The notes beneath the pieces were generated by a model. It was not told the origin of the DNA. It ran no database searches and worked only from the letters and a program-made list of their open reading frames with translations. From Clostridiales bacterium (GTDB lineage: Bacteria; Bacillota; Clostridia; Saccharofermentanales; Saccharofermentanaceae): a stretch of DNA of 64,000 bases. The stretch is from assembly GCA_017428545.1 (NCBI GenBank), contig JAFRQR010000002.1:303977-367976 (forward strand). The letters are read 5' to 3'. This document shows, one piece after another, positions 42,351 to 50,429 of the stretch. Position 1 is the stretch's first letter. Every line of letters begins with the position of its first letter. A program made the position numbers and the translations under genes.

Positions 42351-44336
42351 TCAATCGACATCCAGCATCTCAAGATACAGATGTCCGTCACGTTCGATAT
42401 GCTCTTTTCTGCCCGCGAGGTTATCGCCGAGAAGAAGTTCAAATGTCTCCATGGTTGCCTGCTCATCACCCGGAACGACTTTGATCAGTCGTCTGGTTAC
42501 AGGATTCATGGTCGTCTCCCACATCATCTCCGGCTCGTTTTCACCAAGACCCTTGGAACGCTGCAGCGTACATTTTTCTGCCGGATACTTCTGAAGGATC
42601 TCGGCTTTTTCCTTCTCGTTATAAGCAAACATCGTCTTTTCTTCGCCCTTGTTTCTGTAAGTGATCTCAAAGAGCGGAGATTCGGCGATAAAGACTTTTC
42701 CTTCACGGATCAGCGTCGGCATCAGGCGGAAGATCATCGCCAGGATCAAAGTTCTGATATGGAATCCGTCGACATCGGCATCGGTACAGATAATGACCTT
42801 ATTCCAGCGCAGAAGCGACAGGTCAAACGACGAAAGATCCTTATTGTGCTTCGTCTGGATCTCAACGCCGCAGCCCAGTACTTTTACCAGATCCGTAATG
42901 ATCTCGCTTTTAAAGATCGTCGGATAGTCGGCTTTGAGGCAGTTCAGGATCTTACCTCTTACAGGCATGATCGCCTGGAACTCGGCATCACGACCCATCT
43001 TACAGGAGCCCAAAGCGGAGTCACCCTCTACGATGTAGAGTTCTCTCTGCTCGACATCCTTGGTTCTGCAGTCGACGAACTTCTTAACGCGGTTATTGAT
43101 ATCAATACTGCCCATGAGCTTCTTTTTGACGTTCAGACGCGTCTTTTCGGCATTCTCACGGGATCTTTTATTGATCAGGATCTGTTCGACGACCCTGTCG
43201 CCCTCGGGCTTATTCTCGATAAACCAGACTTCGAGTTTCTGGCGGATCAGATCCGCCATGAAGTCCTGGATGAACTTATTCGTGATCGCTTTCTTGGTCT
43301 GGTTCTCGTAGCTCGTCTGTGTGGAAAAAGAACTTGTCACGAGGATCAGGCTGTCCGCGATGTCCTGAAATACGATCTTACTCTCATTGGCCTTGTACTT
43401 GTCCCTGGCACGGATCTGTCTGTCGATCTCCGCGGTAAAAGCACTCCTTACGGCCTTATCCGGTGCACCGCCATGCTCGAGGAAACTACTGTTATGGTAA
43501 TACTCGAGGACATTGACCTCATTATTGAAGCAGAATGCCACCTGGCACTTGACCTTATATACCGGCTTATCCGCTCTGTCTTTGCCTCTTCCCATGCCGT
43601 CAAACGATGCCGGAGAAGAAAGACCCTTCTCACCGCTGAACTCGGCGACATATCCTTCGATACCGGACGGATAGCAGAAAGTATACTCTTCACCGCTCTC
43701 CTCATCCTTCAAAAGGAAGGTAACGCCGCTGTTAACAACAGCCTGACGCTTCAGGATCTGAAGAAAAGCCTCAAGCGGAATGTTGATATCCGTAAATACT
43801 TCTCTGTCCGGCTTCCACTTCTGGATCGTACCGGTACGCTTAAAACGAGTCGGCTCCTTCAGAAGACCGCCGATATTCTCGCCTTTTTCGAAATGCAGGT
43901 TATATTTGTATCCGTCACGGAAAACGGTAACGTCAAAGTATTCGGAGGAATACTGGGTAGCACAGGCTCCGAGACCATTAAGGCCCAAACTGAACTCATA
44001 GCTCTCACCGGTATCGTTATTGTACTTACCGCCGGCATAAAGCTCGCAGTATACGAGTTCCCAGTTAAAACGCTGCTCTTTTGTATTGTAGTCAAGCGGA
44101 ATACCACGGCCGAAGTCCTCAACAGAAATCGAACCGTCTTTATAACGGACGACCTCGATCTTATTGCCGTATCCTTCTCTGGCTTCATCGATCGAGTTAG
44201 AAAGGATCTCGAAAAACGAGTGCTCACAGCCCTCCAGACCATCAGATCCGAAGATGACACCCGGGCGTTTACGTACGCGGTCCGCGCCTTTTAACGCAGT
44301 AATAGTATCGTTTCCATACGAAGACTTGCTTGGCAT
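42351..44336 (-). CDS. parE: Type IIA DNA topoisomerase, subunit B (ParE-like)
   Basis: 661 residues. The GHKL ATPase is present (ILSNSIDEAREGYG, VEDFGRGIP, LGLNGLGACAT), then a transducer, and the TOPRIM domain with YIVEGDSALGS and ICTDADVDGFHI. The family consensus is EGDSAGGSA, so the Ala-Leu change is a divergent form. The end has the QRSKGLGE and a LAGRKEHI segment typical of GyrB/ParE. It supplies ATP hydrolysis for the strand passage done with the ParC-like subunit. An extended -10 promoter precedes it. Confidence 0.9.
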   Translation of the reverse strand: MPSKSSYGNDTITALKGADRVRKRPGVIFGSDGLEGCEHSFFEILSNSIDEAREGYGNKIEVVRYKDGSISVEDFGRGIPLDYNTKEQRFNWELVYCELYAGGKYNNDTGESYEFSLGLNGLGACATQYSSEYFDVTVFRDGYKYNLHFEKGENIGGLLKEPTRFKRTGTIQKWKPDREVFTDINIPLEAFLQILKRQAVVNSGVTFLLKDEESGEEYTFCYPSGIEGYVAEFSGEKGLSSPASFDGMGRGKDRADKPVYKVKCQVAFCFNNEVNVLEYYHNSSFLEHGGAPDKAVRSAFTAEIDRQIRARDKYKANESKIVFQDIADSLILVTSSFSTQTSYENQTKKAITNKFIQDFMADLIRQKLEVWFIENKPEGDRVVEQILINKRSRENAEKTRLNVKKKLMGSIDINNRVKKFVDCRTKDVEQRELYIVEGDSALGSCKMGRDAEFQAIMPVRGKILNCLKADYPTIFKSEIITDLVKVLGCGVEIQTKHNKDLSSFDLSLLRWNKVIICTDADVDGFHIRTLILAMIFRLMPTLIREGKVFIAESPLFEITYRNKGEEKTMFAYNEKEKAEILQKYPAEKCTLQRSKGLGENEPEMMWETTMNPVTRRLIKVVPGDEQATMETFELLLGDNLAGRKEHIERDGHLYLEMLDVD

Positions 44337-44368
44337 ATATATAACCTCACATACTTATAGTCCATAAG

Positions 44369-44377
44369 ATTATACCA
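44369..44377 (-). promoter_or_regulatory. Extended -10 promoter of the parE-parC operon
   Basis: Minus-strand TGGTATAAT (44377-44369), 32 bases before parE. An inverted repeat, CCACA...TGTGG (44375-44390), overlaps its upstream edge and could be an operator. Confidence 0.5.
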
Positions 44378-44433
44378 CAACATCATGTGGTCGGAAGCGA
44401 CAAATACTACAAAATTTAGTGAGAGCATGAAAA

Positions 44434-44459
44434 AAGGAGCTATCTTTCGATTGCTCCTT
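44434..44459 (-). terminator. Terminator of the tRNA-Gly/tRNA-Arg unit
   Basis: AAGGAGC...GCTCCTT with a 12-base loop, followed by six T on the minus strand, ten bases after tRNA-Arg. Confidence 0.85.
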
Positions 44460-44468
44460 GTTCATACT

Positions 44469-44545
44469 TGGTGAGCCCAGGGGGATTCGAACCTCCGGCC
44501 CACAGCTTAGAAGGCTGTTGCTCTATCCAGCTGAGCTATGGACCC
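44469..44545 (-). tRNA. tRNA-Arg (TCT)
   Basis: 77 nucleotides with encoded CCA. The anticodon loop reads CTTCTAA, giving anticodon TCT for AGA. Acceptor stem GGGTCCA/TGGGCTC. Confidence 0.95.
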
Positions 44546-44584
44546 ACGCTAGTAAGAATGACGACCGCTATGGATCGTCATTCA

Positions 44585-44658
44585 TGGAGCGGGTGATGGG
44601 AATCGAACCCACGTGATCAGCTTGGAAGGCTGGAGTTCTACCATTGAACTACACCCGC
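44585..44658 (-). tRNA. tRNA-Gly (TCC)
   Basis: 74 nucleotides with encoded CCA; the loop CTTCCAA gives anticodon TCC for GGA. Acceptor stem GCGGGTG/CACCCGC. It is the first gene of a two-tRNA unit with tRNA-Arg. Confidence 0.95.
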
Positions 44659-44698
44659 AAGTAACTTTCGCATAGTCATCTTGCAAACTTGCCTAGAT

Positions 44699-44727
44699 AT
44701 AATACTACACGGAAGTCGGCTTGTCTA
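44699..44727 (-). promoter_or_regulatory. Promoter of the tRNA-Gly/tRNA-Arg unit
   Basis: Minus-strand TAGACA (44727-44722), 17 bases, TATTAT (44704-44699), 40 bases before tRNA-Gly and after the stop of the SH3 lipoprotein gene. Confidence 0.6.
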
Positions 44728-44755
44728 GAAGAAATTTTGAAATGCCGTTTAACTG

Positions 44756-45193
44756 TTAAGAAGGAACGGTCTCAGAGAGATATTCGCCGGAAACATAGAA
44801 TCCGTCCTCGGTCTTATACCAGCCGTTTTCGGTCTTTGCGACAACAACGATCTCCATTCCCTTGGAAAACTTCGCAACACCTGCATAATCCGGTCCCGGA
44901 CCTTTTCTGACGTTCAGATAGGTCTTAACGTTCGCATACATGACCTTGGCGTCGATGGCGTCTTCTTTCCATGTAACCGCCTGATCATTATCCTGGATCG
45001 ACATACCATATTCAAGCAACGTGGTCTCCACAGTTGTCGGAGCAACCGTGACCATCGGAGTCGTTTCCGTCGTTGACTCTGTCGTAAGGGAAGTTACTTC
45101 AGTTCCCTTTCCGCCGCAGGCGGTAACAGCAAGCACCATGGAACATGCCATGGACAAACCCAGTGCTTTTGCAATTATATAAGATCGTTTCAT
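44756..45193 (-). CDS. SH3-domain lipoprotein
   Basis: 145 residues from the ATG at 45193, preceded by AAGGAG. A lipoprotein signal peptide ends LAVTACGG, so Cys-22 should carry the lipid. A Thr-rich spacer (about 30-60) leads to a bacterial SH3 domain (about 80-145: LNVRKGPGPDYAGVAKF, GWYKTEDGFYV). SH3b domains bind peptidoglycan in many wall-associated proteins, so the protein probably stands at the membrane-wall interface. It is transcribed towards the tRNA unit and ends 28 bases before its promoter. Confidence 0.85.
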   Translation of the reverse strand: MKRSYIIAKALGLSMACSMVLAVTACGGKGTEVTSLTTESTTETTPMVTVAPTTVETTLLEYGMSIQDNDQAVTWKEDAIDAKVMYANVKTYLNVRKGPGPDYAGVAKFSKGMEIVVVAKTENGWYKTEDGFYVSGEYLSETVPS

Positions 45194-45270
45194 AGGACAC
45201 GCTCCTTCACGATATATTTTCACTCTAATTTAATAGTACACCATTCTTTCCGAATTATTGCAAATGAATT

Positions 45271-45876
45271 TTACAAAGAGATTACATTTTCAACTTCGGG
45301 ATTCAGAAGGACATACATCTCATGGTCCTGATATTTCCCGTCGATCTCCATGAATCTGATGTTATATCCCATTTTCTCAAAACCGCAGTTTATCACGCAG
45401 TTCCTGGATTTTTCATTGGTCGGAATGATATCGGCCTCGATCCTGTGAAGCTTATAGTACCGGAACATAAAAGCACATCCGGCTTCAAGCGCCTCGCGCA
45501 TATACCCCTGACCCCGGCAGTTCTCATCGATGTGGTATCCGACATAGCACGTGTTCATACTGCCGCCGATAATACTGTAAAACGAGATCCTTCCGATGAT
45601 TCTTTCCGGTTCTCCGGTCTTCGTGATCCAAAATGGAACCATCTCATTCCGGTTATACATATGAAGATCCGATTTGAGAAACAATTTCTGCTCAGCAACC
45701 GTAAAGTATCTCTCTTTATGCTTTTGGGAATACTTTTTATGAAAAGCACGGTTACGGACAAGATAGTCCGTAACCGCGCCACATGCAGACGGTTTAAAAA
45801 CTGAAAGGGTCAGACGCTTGGTTTCAAGCGATAAGACGGATCCTTTAACGGGCGTGATGATCTCAAACTTCGCCAT
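45271..45876 (-). CDS. GNAT-family N-acetyltransferase
   Basis: 201 residues from the ATG at 45876, preceded by GAGG. The RimJ/RimL-like pattern is visible: a substrate strand RLTLSVF near the start, GRISFYSIIGGSMNTCYVGYHI and the acetyl-CoA loop NCRGQGYMREALEAG, ending with a helix RNCVINCGFEKMGY. It transfers acetyl from acetyl-CoA to an amino group of unknown identity, perhaps a ribosomal N-terminus. The ATG lies inside the last codons of the cohesin-like gene (14-base overlap), so translation is coupled. Confidence 0.88.
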   Translation of the reverse strand: MAKFEIITPVKGSVLSLETKRLTLSVFKPSACGAVTDYLVRNRAFHKKYSQKHKERYFTVAEQKLFLKSDLHMYNRNEMVPFWITKTGEPERIIGRISFYSIIGGSMNTCYVGYHIDENCRGQGYMREALEAGCAFMFRYYKLHRIEADIIPTNEKSRNCVINCGFEKMGYNIRFMEIDGKYQDHEMYVLLNPEVENVISL

Positions 45877-47692
45877 CGTTATCCTCGTTCTTATTCTCGC
45901 CTTCATCATCAGACTTATTCTCGTTATCCGAATTCTCTTCAGATGAAGTGCTTTCCGTATCGATAACCGTGATCATCGGAGAAGGTACGGACTGTTCGAT
46001 CACCGGTTCCGGCTTCTTTTCCGGGAATTCCGGAAAATCAGGAAGCGGTTCTTCCTTCTTTACTTCTGCAGGTTTATCGAGATCTTCTCCTGCGCGCTTA
46101 GCACCCGGACGGCGCATCTCAGGCTCTTCATCGCCGAACTGGTAATAGTGGTCACCTTCATTTTCAGAAGAAACTTCCTCGGTCTCGGGCTCGTTATCCG
46201 CTTCCTCAGGCTCTTCTTCTGCTTCTTCCTGAATATATGCATCATTCATATCATTTCTGTCTTTCATGCGCATGACCAAAAGAATGACAAATGCGACAAG
46301 AAGCAGGCAGCAGATGCCGGCCAGAACGTAAGTTGCGAGCTTATATCTGTTTCCGCCGGAAGATCCTTCATCGGAAGCCTCCGTGGCAACAGGAGCCGTG
46401 GTCGGTGTCGGTGTCGGAGAAGGAGTCGGCGTATCTGTCGGGATCGGAGTCGGAGTTGCGATCAGTTCGGAAATATCCCCGCGGAACGGAAGGATCATAC
46501 CCGACGCTTCATCAAGATAAAACATACTCTCGGCACATGTCTCATCCATCAGATAGATAAGAGACGGAAGCTCCGGATGCTCAGTATTCTTCAGCACGTC
46601 AACCTCATGTTCCTGATACATATAAGTCGACTTCTCATATCCGGTCGGGATCACGAAATCCGAAGGGATCGGAAGGATCATCATGGATACTGCTTCATTG
46701 GTATAGGCATAGCAGGGAGCGACAGTCTGTGTATCAAGATCATAGATATAAAGGCCGCTTCCGCTGTCGGACAAAAGCCACATCATCAAAGTGCCTGTAG
46801 GACCTGCAAGACAAGGAACGATCTTTGAATTATAAGTGGTAGTAGACCATGCAAATCCGGTCGGGATCGTTTCGAGCGTTTCCGGCTCTAAGATCGTATA
46901 GCTGTTCTCGCCGGTAACGATTACAGGATACGGTTCCGGTGTAGGTGTCGGCGCACCGCGGGTAACTAAGATCTTATAGGTCTTCACATCACCGTTTTCG
47001 GCAGTTACGGAAACTTTGACCGTGTTATCACCGGGCTCCAGAGACTTCTGAACACCATTGAGGGATACTTTTGCTTTAGGATCCTCTGCAGTAGCGGTTA
47101 CCGCGATGGATGTCTGACTTTCGGGAACGGTTACGTGATAGTTTGTTGTTCCCTTGGAAAAAGACGGGCTCAGTGTTCCGGGAGCGACCGAAAGGGCACT
47201 GAGATTTGCATTTCCGGAAAGAACTACCGGTGCGGAGATCGTGATGCTTGCAGATGAACCCGTGCTAAAATCCGCAGTACCGTCAAGGCTTGATACGTTC
47301 AGGCTGACCGATACAGACGATGTACCTTCCTGCAGGCACTTCAGCTGGATGACAGCGATCGTGGCACCGGAAGGAATATTACAGTTATAGTCGAGAAAAG
47401 AACTTCCGGATTTACTGAAGTTCGCGGCACCGTATCCGCCGGCGCTGATCCCGACCATCTCGAAGTAGGCGCTATCGTAGCTGACCGATCCGTTAAATCC
47501 GCCGTAAGGGCCGTCGCCGCTTACACCGACATTAATGCTGATGGTCTTTCCGACTTCGGCACTGCCGCTTTTCGAAAGGCTGCATGCAGGATCCGCAAAA
47601 ACTTTTCCTGCCTTCAGCATACCGACTACAAATGTAGCGGATACTACGAAAGCGCATGTTTTCTTCAAGAAATTCAATGTGTTTGCTTTCAT
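45863..47692 (-). CDS. Cell-surface cohesin-like protein with cadherin-like domain and acidic cytoplasmic tail
   Basis: 609 residues from the ATG at 47692 (GAGG before it). A signal peptide ends near FADPA. Residues 30-160 resemble a cohesin-type sandwich (GKTISINVGVSGDGPYGG, VSYDSAYFEMVG, GATIAVIQLKC). A cadherin-like domain follows (about 165-255, LSALSVAPGTLSPSFSKGTTNY, TVTAENGDVKTYKI). A PEPY/TP-rich spacer, then a membrane helix (about 465-490, YVLAGICCLLLVAFVILLVM) and an acidic cytoplasmic tail. It lies directly after the dockerin-bearing glucosaminidase gene. Binding of that dockerin is a hypothesis only. Confidence 0.75.
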   Translation of the reverse strand: MKANTLNFLKKTCAFVVSATFVVGMLKAGKVFADPACSLSKSGSAEVGKTISINVGVSGDGPYGGFNGSVSYDSAYFEMVGISAGGYGAANFSKSGSSFLDYNCNIPSGATIAVIQLKCLQEGTSSVSVSLNVSSLDGTADFSTGSSASITISAPVVLSGNANLSALSVAPGTLSPSFSKGTTNYHVTVPESQTSIAVTATAEDPKAKVSLNGVQKSLEPGDNTVKVSVTAENGDVKTYKILVTRGAPTPTPEPYPVIVTGENSYTILEPETLETIPTGFAWSTTTYNSKIVPCLAGPTGTLMMWLLSDSGSGLYIYDLDTQTVAPCYAYTNEAVSMMILPIPSDFVIPTGYEKSTYMYQEHEVDVLKNTEHPELPSLIYLMDETCAESMFYLDEASGMILPFRGDISELIATPTPIPTDTPTPSPTPTPTTAPVATEASDEGSSGGNRYKLATYVLAGICCLLLVAFVILLVMRMKDRNDMNDAYIQEEAEEEPEEADNEPETEEVSSENEGDHYYQFGDEEPEMRRPGAKRAGEDLDKPAEVKKEEPLPDFPEFPEKKPEPVIEQSVPSPMITVIDTESTSSEENSDNENKSDDEGENKNEDNDGEV

Positions 47693-47728
47693 TTCTTCTT
47701 CCTCTGCTTTCTTAGCATTCAATATCGT

Positions 47729-49825
47729 TTACTGAGTAATCGTACTCAGTTTGAGAAGATATCTCGAGATCAAGGTCAGGTCAGCCGCAGATACTTTGCC
47801 GTCTTTATTGGCATCCGCGCCGCACTTTCCGGCATCTGTAAGTGTACCGACACCGAGGATATATCTGGAGATGATCGTCAGGTCGGCAGAACTGATCTTA
47901 CCGTCACAGTTCGCATCACCTCGGATAAATACCGCACCGACATAAACGACCGCACCTGTGCTGTCGAGGATCTCTACGAGGTCGCCCGTACTGATCAGGG
48001 CCGAATCATCCTTCGGCTGGCCGTTCATGTTCGTATACGTGAGCGAATAGCCGTCCTTGACCGTGAAGAGTCCTTTTACACCGCCAACGGAAGACTCCGG
48101 AGAAATACCGCCGAAGAATACTTCATTATTCGGAAGTGTCGTTGTGAAGTAGTTGTCATAAGCAGCAGTATTCTTTGCTACGGTCAACGTATAGGTCTTC
48201 GTAACACCGCTTTGCGCCGTACATACGATCGATATCGTCGTTACACCCTCACCGAGAGCGACATCTCCGGCACCGGCGACAGTTGCTTTATCCGAAGCAG
48301 GCAGAGCTTCGATATGGATCGACGAACAGGAAGCAGGAACAACCAGCGAGTAATCCGCGCATTCCATAGGATTCGACTGAGGAGTCAGCACATATCCGTC
48401 AACAGAAAGGTATTTCAAATATGCATTCGGGCTGCCGCTTTCTCTCGGAAGTCCGCACGGATTTGCCGGAAGACCGCTATAAACAGGTACCAGAAAATGA
48501 AGTTCCGTGTTGATAAGTCCTGCTTTACTATATGCCTTATACATCTTCTGCCCTTCCGATGCGGCACCTCTGACATTCGTCATATACTGATGATTGCCGA
48601 ACTGTGTCGAATCTTTCGGAGCAATATTGAACTTCATCTGATAGATCGTATTCTGTCCTATGTTGATATAAGAATTCGCAACAAAGATACTTCCGCCGAT
48701 AATGGATCTGTATGGGGATGTCCACGGCAGATACAGTGGGTCGTTTTTGGCCGGAATAGAGTTTCCGTTGGCATCTTTATATCCGTCACGCGCAAAAGCA
48801 AGACCGTTGGCTACCGGATCGGGACTTGAGTAAGCACCGATGTTAAAGTAGTTATATAGTCCTGTATATTGTTTTTTATAGTAAGAAGAATAGTAATTGC
48901 CGCTTACGGAATTACTTCCCGTAGGAGATACTTCCTGAACGACCTTTGCTGCAAGAAAAACCGGATTTGCGCCGGACAATGCGGCAGCATTACAGAAAGT
49001 CTGTGCAAAAGATGTCGGTACATCATTAAGATTCAAAATGTTCTGCGACTGCATGAACGTACCATTCAGCATCGCCTGTACCGTATCGATCGTATGATAC
49101 GAAGGGTTATAAGACAGTTCAAGAAACTGGAATACATTCTCTTCACTCAGCTGGTTTCTCGGATCAAGATAGTGCATAACAACTGCTTTCGAAGCATTGA
49201 CCCATGTTTTGCCGTCATAGGGGGTGTATGTGCCCGTCTTCCAATCATATGCACCGGAATCCGTGGATTTCCAAGCATCATTGACAGAGTTCTCGATCAG
49301 ACTGACGCCAAGACGCGATTCAAGAGCGGCGGTATCATCGAAACTTCTGGCCACGTTTACCGGGACAAAGTGCCAGTTCGGGTGATTCTTATGAAGAGCA
49401 CGAAGATAGATCTTATAGCTTTCCGGGAAAGACGCGATCTCACTTTCAAAAGCGGCATCTGCCGAGTTATCCGCATCTTTTGCCAGGAAAGCATCAACTA
49501 TATATCCTTTAAAAAGAGTTCCGTCACTATTCGAGTAAGTGACCTGACACCATACCGTACTTCCGGAAGGATCATTCGGAACGGTCACGACATCACCAAC
49601 AATAACACGAGCTCCGTTTCCGAGAACATCAATAACATTCGTATTTACGGTACCCGGGTTATCGCGGACATTCGCACTTCCGACAATGACCGTACCGTAC
49701 TGGACCGTATCTGCCAAGGATCTTCCCGCCACCGGTAAAAGACCCATTAGCAGGACGCACGAAAGCGCCGCTGCACAAACCCGTACAATGGCTCTTCTGC
49801 TTATGTGTTTCATTTTACGTAGCAT
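47729..49825 (-). CDS. Secreted glucosaminidase-like protein with type I dockerin
   Basis: 698 residues. A signal peptide (about 12-39, ALSCVLLMGLLPVAGRSLA) is followed by an SH3-type domain (about 45-115), a glucosaminidase-like domain (about 130-440: FPESYKIYLRALHKNHPNWHF, YLDPRNQLSEENVFQF, EVSPTGSNSVSG), a cadherin-like domain (about 480-560) and a beta-rich module. The last 65 residues are two dockerin repeats: GDANCDGKISSADLTIISRYI and a second GADANKDGKVSAADLTLI, with Ca-binding Asp/Asn residues. Dockerins bind cohesins in cellulosome-type assemblies. The neighbour gene encodes a cohesin-like protein. Confidence 0.88.
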   Translation of the reverse strand: MLRKMKHISRRAIVRVCAAALSCVLLMGLLPVAGRSLADTVQYGTVIVGSANVRDNPGTVNTNVIDVLGNGARVIVGDVVTVPNDPSGSTVWCQVTYSNSDGTLFKGYIVDAFLAKDADNSADAAFESEIASFPESYKIYLRALHKNHPNWHFVPVNVARSFDDTAALESRLGVSLIENSVNDAWKSTDSGAYDWKTGTYTPYDGKTWVNASKAVVMHYLDPRNQLSEENVFQFLELSYNPSYHTIDTVQAMLNGTFMQSQNILNLNDVPTSFAQTFCNAAALSGANPVFLAAKVVQEVSPTGSNSVSGNYYSSYYKKQYTGLYNYFNIGAYSSPDPVANGLAFARDGYKDANGNSIPAKNDPLYLPWTSPYRSIIGGSIFVANSYINIGQNTIYQMKFNIAPKDSTQFGNHQYMTNVRGAASEGQKMYKAYSKAGLINTELHFLVPVYSGLPANPCGLPRESGSPNAYLKYLSVDGYVLTPQSNPMECADYSLVVPASCSSIHIEALPASDKATVAGAGDVALGEGVTTISIVCTAQSGVTKTYTLTVAKNTAAYDNYFTTTLPNNEVFFGGISPESSVGGVKGLFTVKDGYSLTYTNMNGQPKDDSALISTGDLVEILDSTGAVVYVGAVFIRGDANCDGKISSADLTIISRYILGVGTLTDAGKCGADANKDGKVSAADLTLISRYLLKLSTITQ

Positions 49826-49954
49826 TTACGTTTTACCTTTACCTCACATATGTAATCGAGTCTATATTATCAAAACTATATTTACTAATAGTTACAGTAA
49901 TATCACATTTTTCGCCCGAAAAGTCAAAGGAAGGGCGCAAAAGGCATAAAAATA

Positions 49955-49978
49955 GGCTGTCTCTCGGTCGAGACAGCC
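49955..49978 (-). terminator. Terminator of the tRNA-His/Gln/Lys unit
   Basis: GGCTGTCTC/GAGACAGCC stem of nine pairs with a six-base loop and TATTTTTAT after it on the minus strand, 14 bases beyond tRNA-Lys. Confidence 0.85.
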
Positions 49979-49991
49979 CTCGTTGATCCTG

Positions 49992-50067
49992 TGGTGGCTC
50001 ACTGGAGGCTCGAACTCCAGACCCCTTGATTAAAAGTCAAGTGCTCTACCGACTGAGCTAGTGAACC
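49992..50067 (-). tRNA. tRNA-Lys (TTT)
   Basis: 76 nucleotides with encoded CCA; anticodon TTT. Acceptor stem GGTTCAC/GTGAGCC. Last gene of a three-tRNA unit. Confidence 0.95.
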
Positions 50068-50070
50068 ATA

Positions 50071-50145
50071 TGGCTGGGGTAGCAGGATTCGGACCTACGA
50101 ATGCGGGAGTCAAAGTCCCGTGCCTTACCGCTTGGCTATACCCCA
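50071..50145 (-). tRNA. tRNA-Gln (TTG)
   Basis: 75 nucleotides with encoded CCA; anticodon TTG in the loop between GGGA and TCCC. Acceptor TGGGGTA/TACCCCA. Separated from tRNA-Lys by three bases. Confidence 0.95.
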
Positions 50146-50166
50146 TCGAAACCCCTAAAGGGAATG

Positions 50167-50244
50167 TGGGGTGGGATATGGGAGTCGAACCCATGGCCTC
50201 TAGTGCCACAAACTAGCGCTCTAACCAACTGAGCTAATCCCACC
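50167..50244 (-). tRNA. tRNA-His (GTG)
   Basis: 78 nucleotides including the extra 5' G (G-1) that pairs with C73, a hallmark of bacterial tRNA-His, and encoded CCA. The anticodon is GTG. First gene of the unit. Confidence 0.95.
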
Positions 50245-50270
50245 AAGATTCTCCCAAAAGGCACTACGAA

Positions 50271-50300
50271 ATTATAATGTTTTCCGCCCCTTTATGTCAA
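50271..50300 (-). promoter_or_regulatory. Strong promoter of the tRNA-His/Gln/Lys unit
   Basis: Perfect TTGACA (50300-50295 on the minus strand) and perfect TATAAT (50276-50271) with an 18-base spacer, 27 bases before tRNA-His. Confidence 0.85.
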
Positions 50301-50391
50301 GCATTTATTTTGTACGGATTATATAATCTCGATCCCACGAAACCTTGCTCCTCTTGCCCTTTCGTATATAGAAAAGCACTTCTGCTTGGTG

Positions 50392-50397
50392 TATAAT
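50392..50397 (+). promoter_or_regulatory. -10 element before argJ
   Basis: TATAAT at 50392-50397, 32 bases before the argJ ATG. The -35 element is weak; no operator is evident. Confidence 0.5.
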
Positions 50398-50429
50398 GCT
50401 CCTACACATTAGAAACCGAGGTATTTCCT

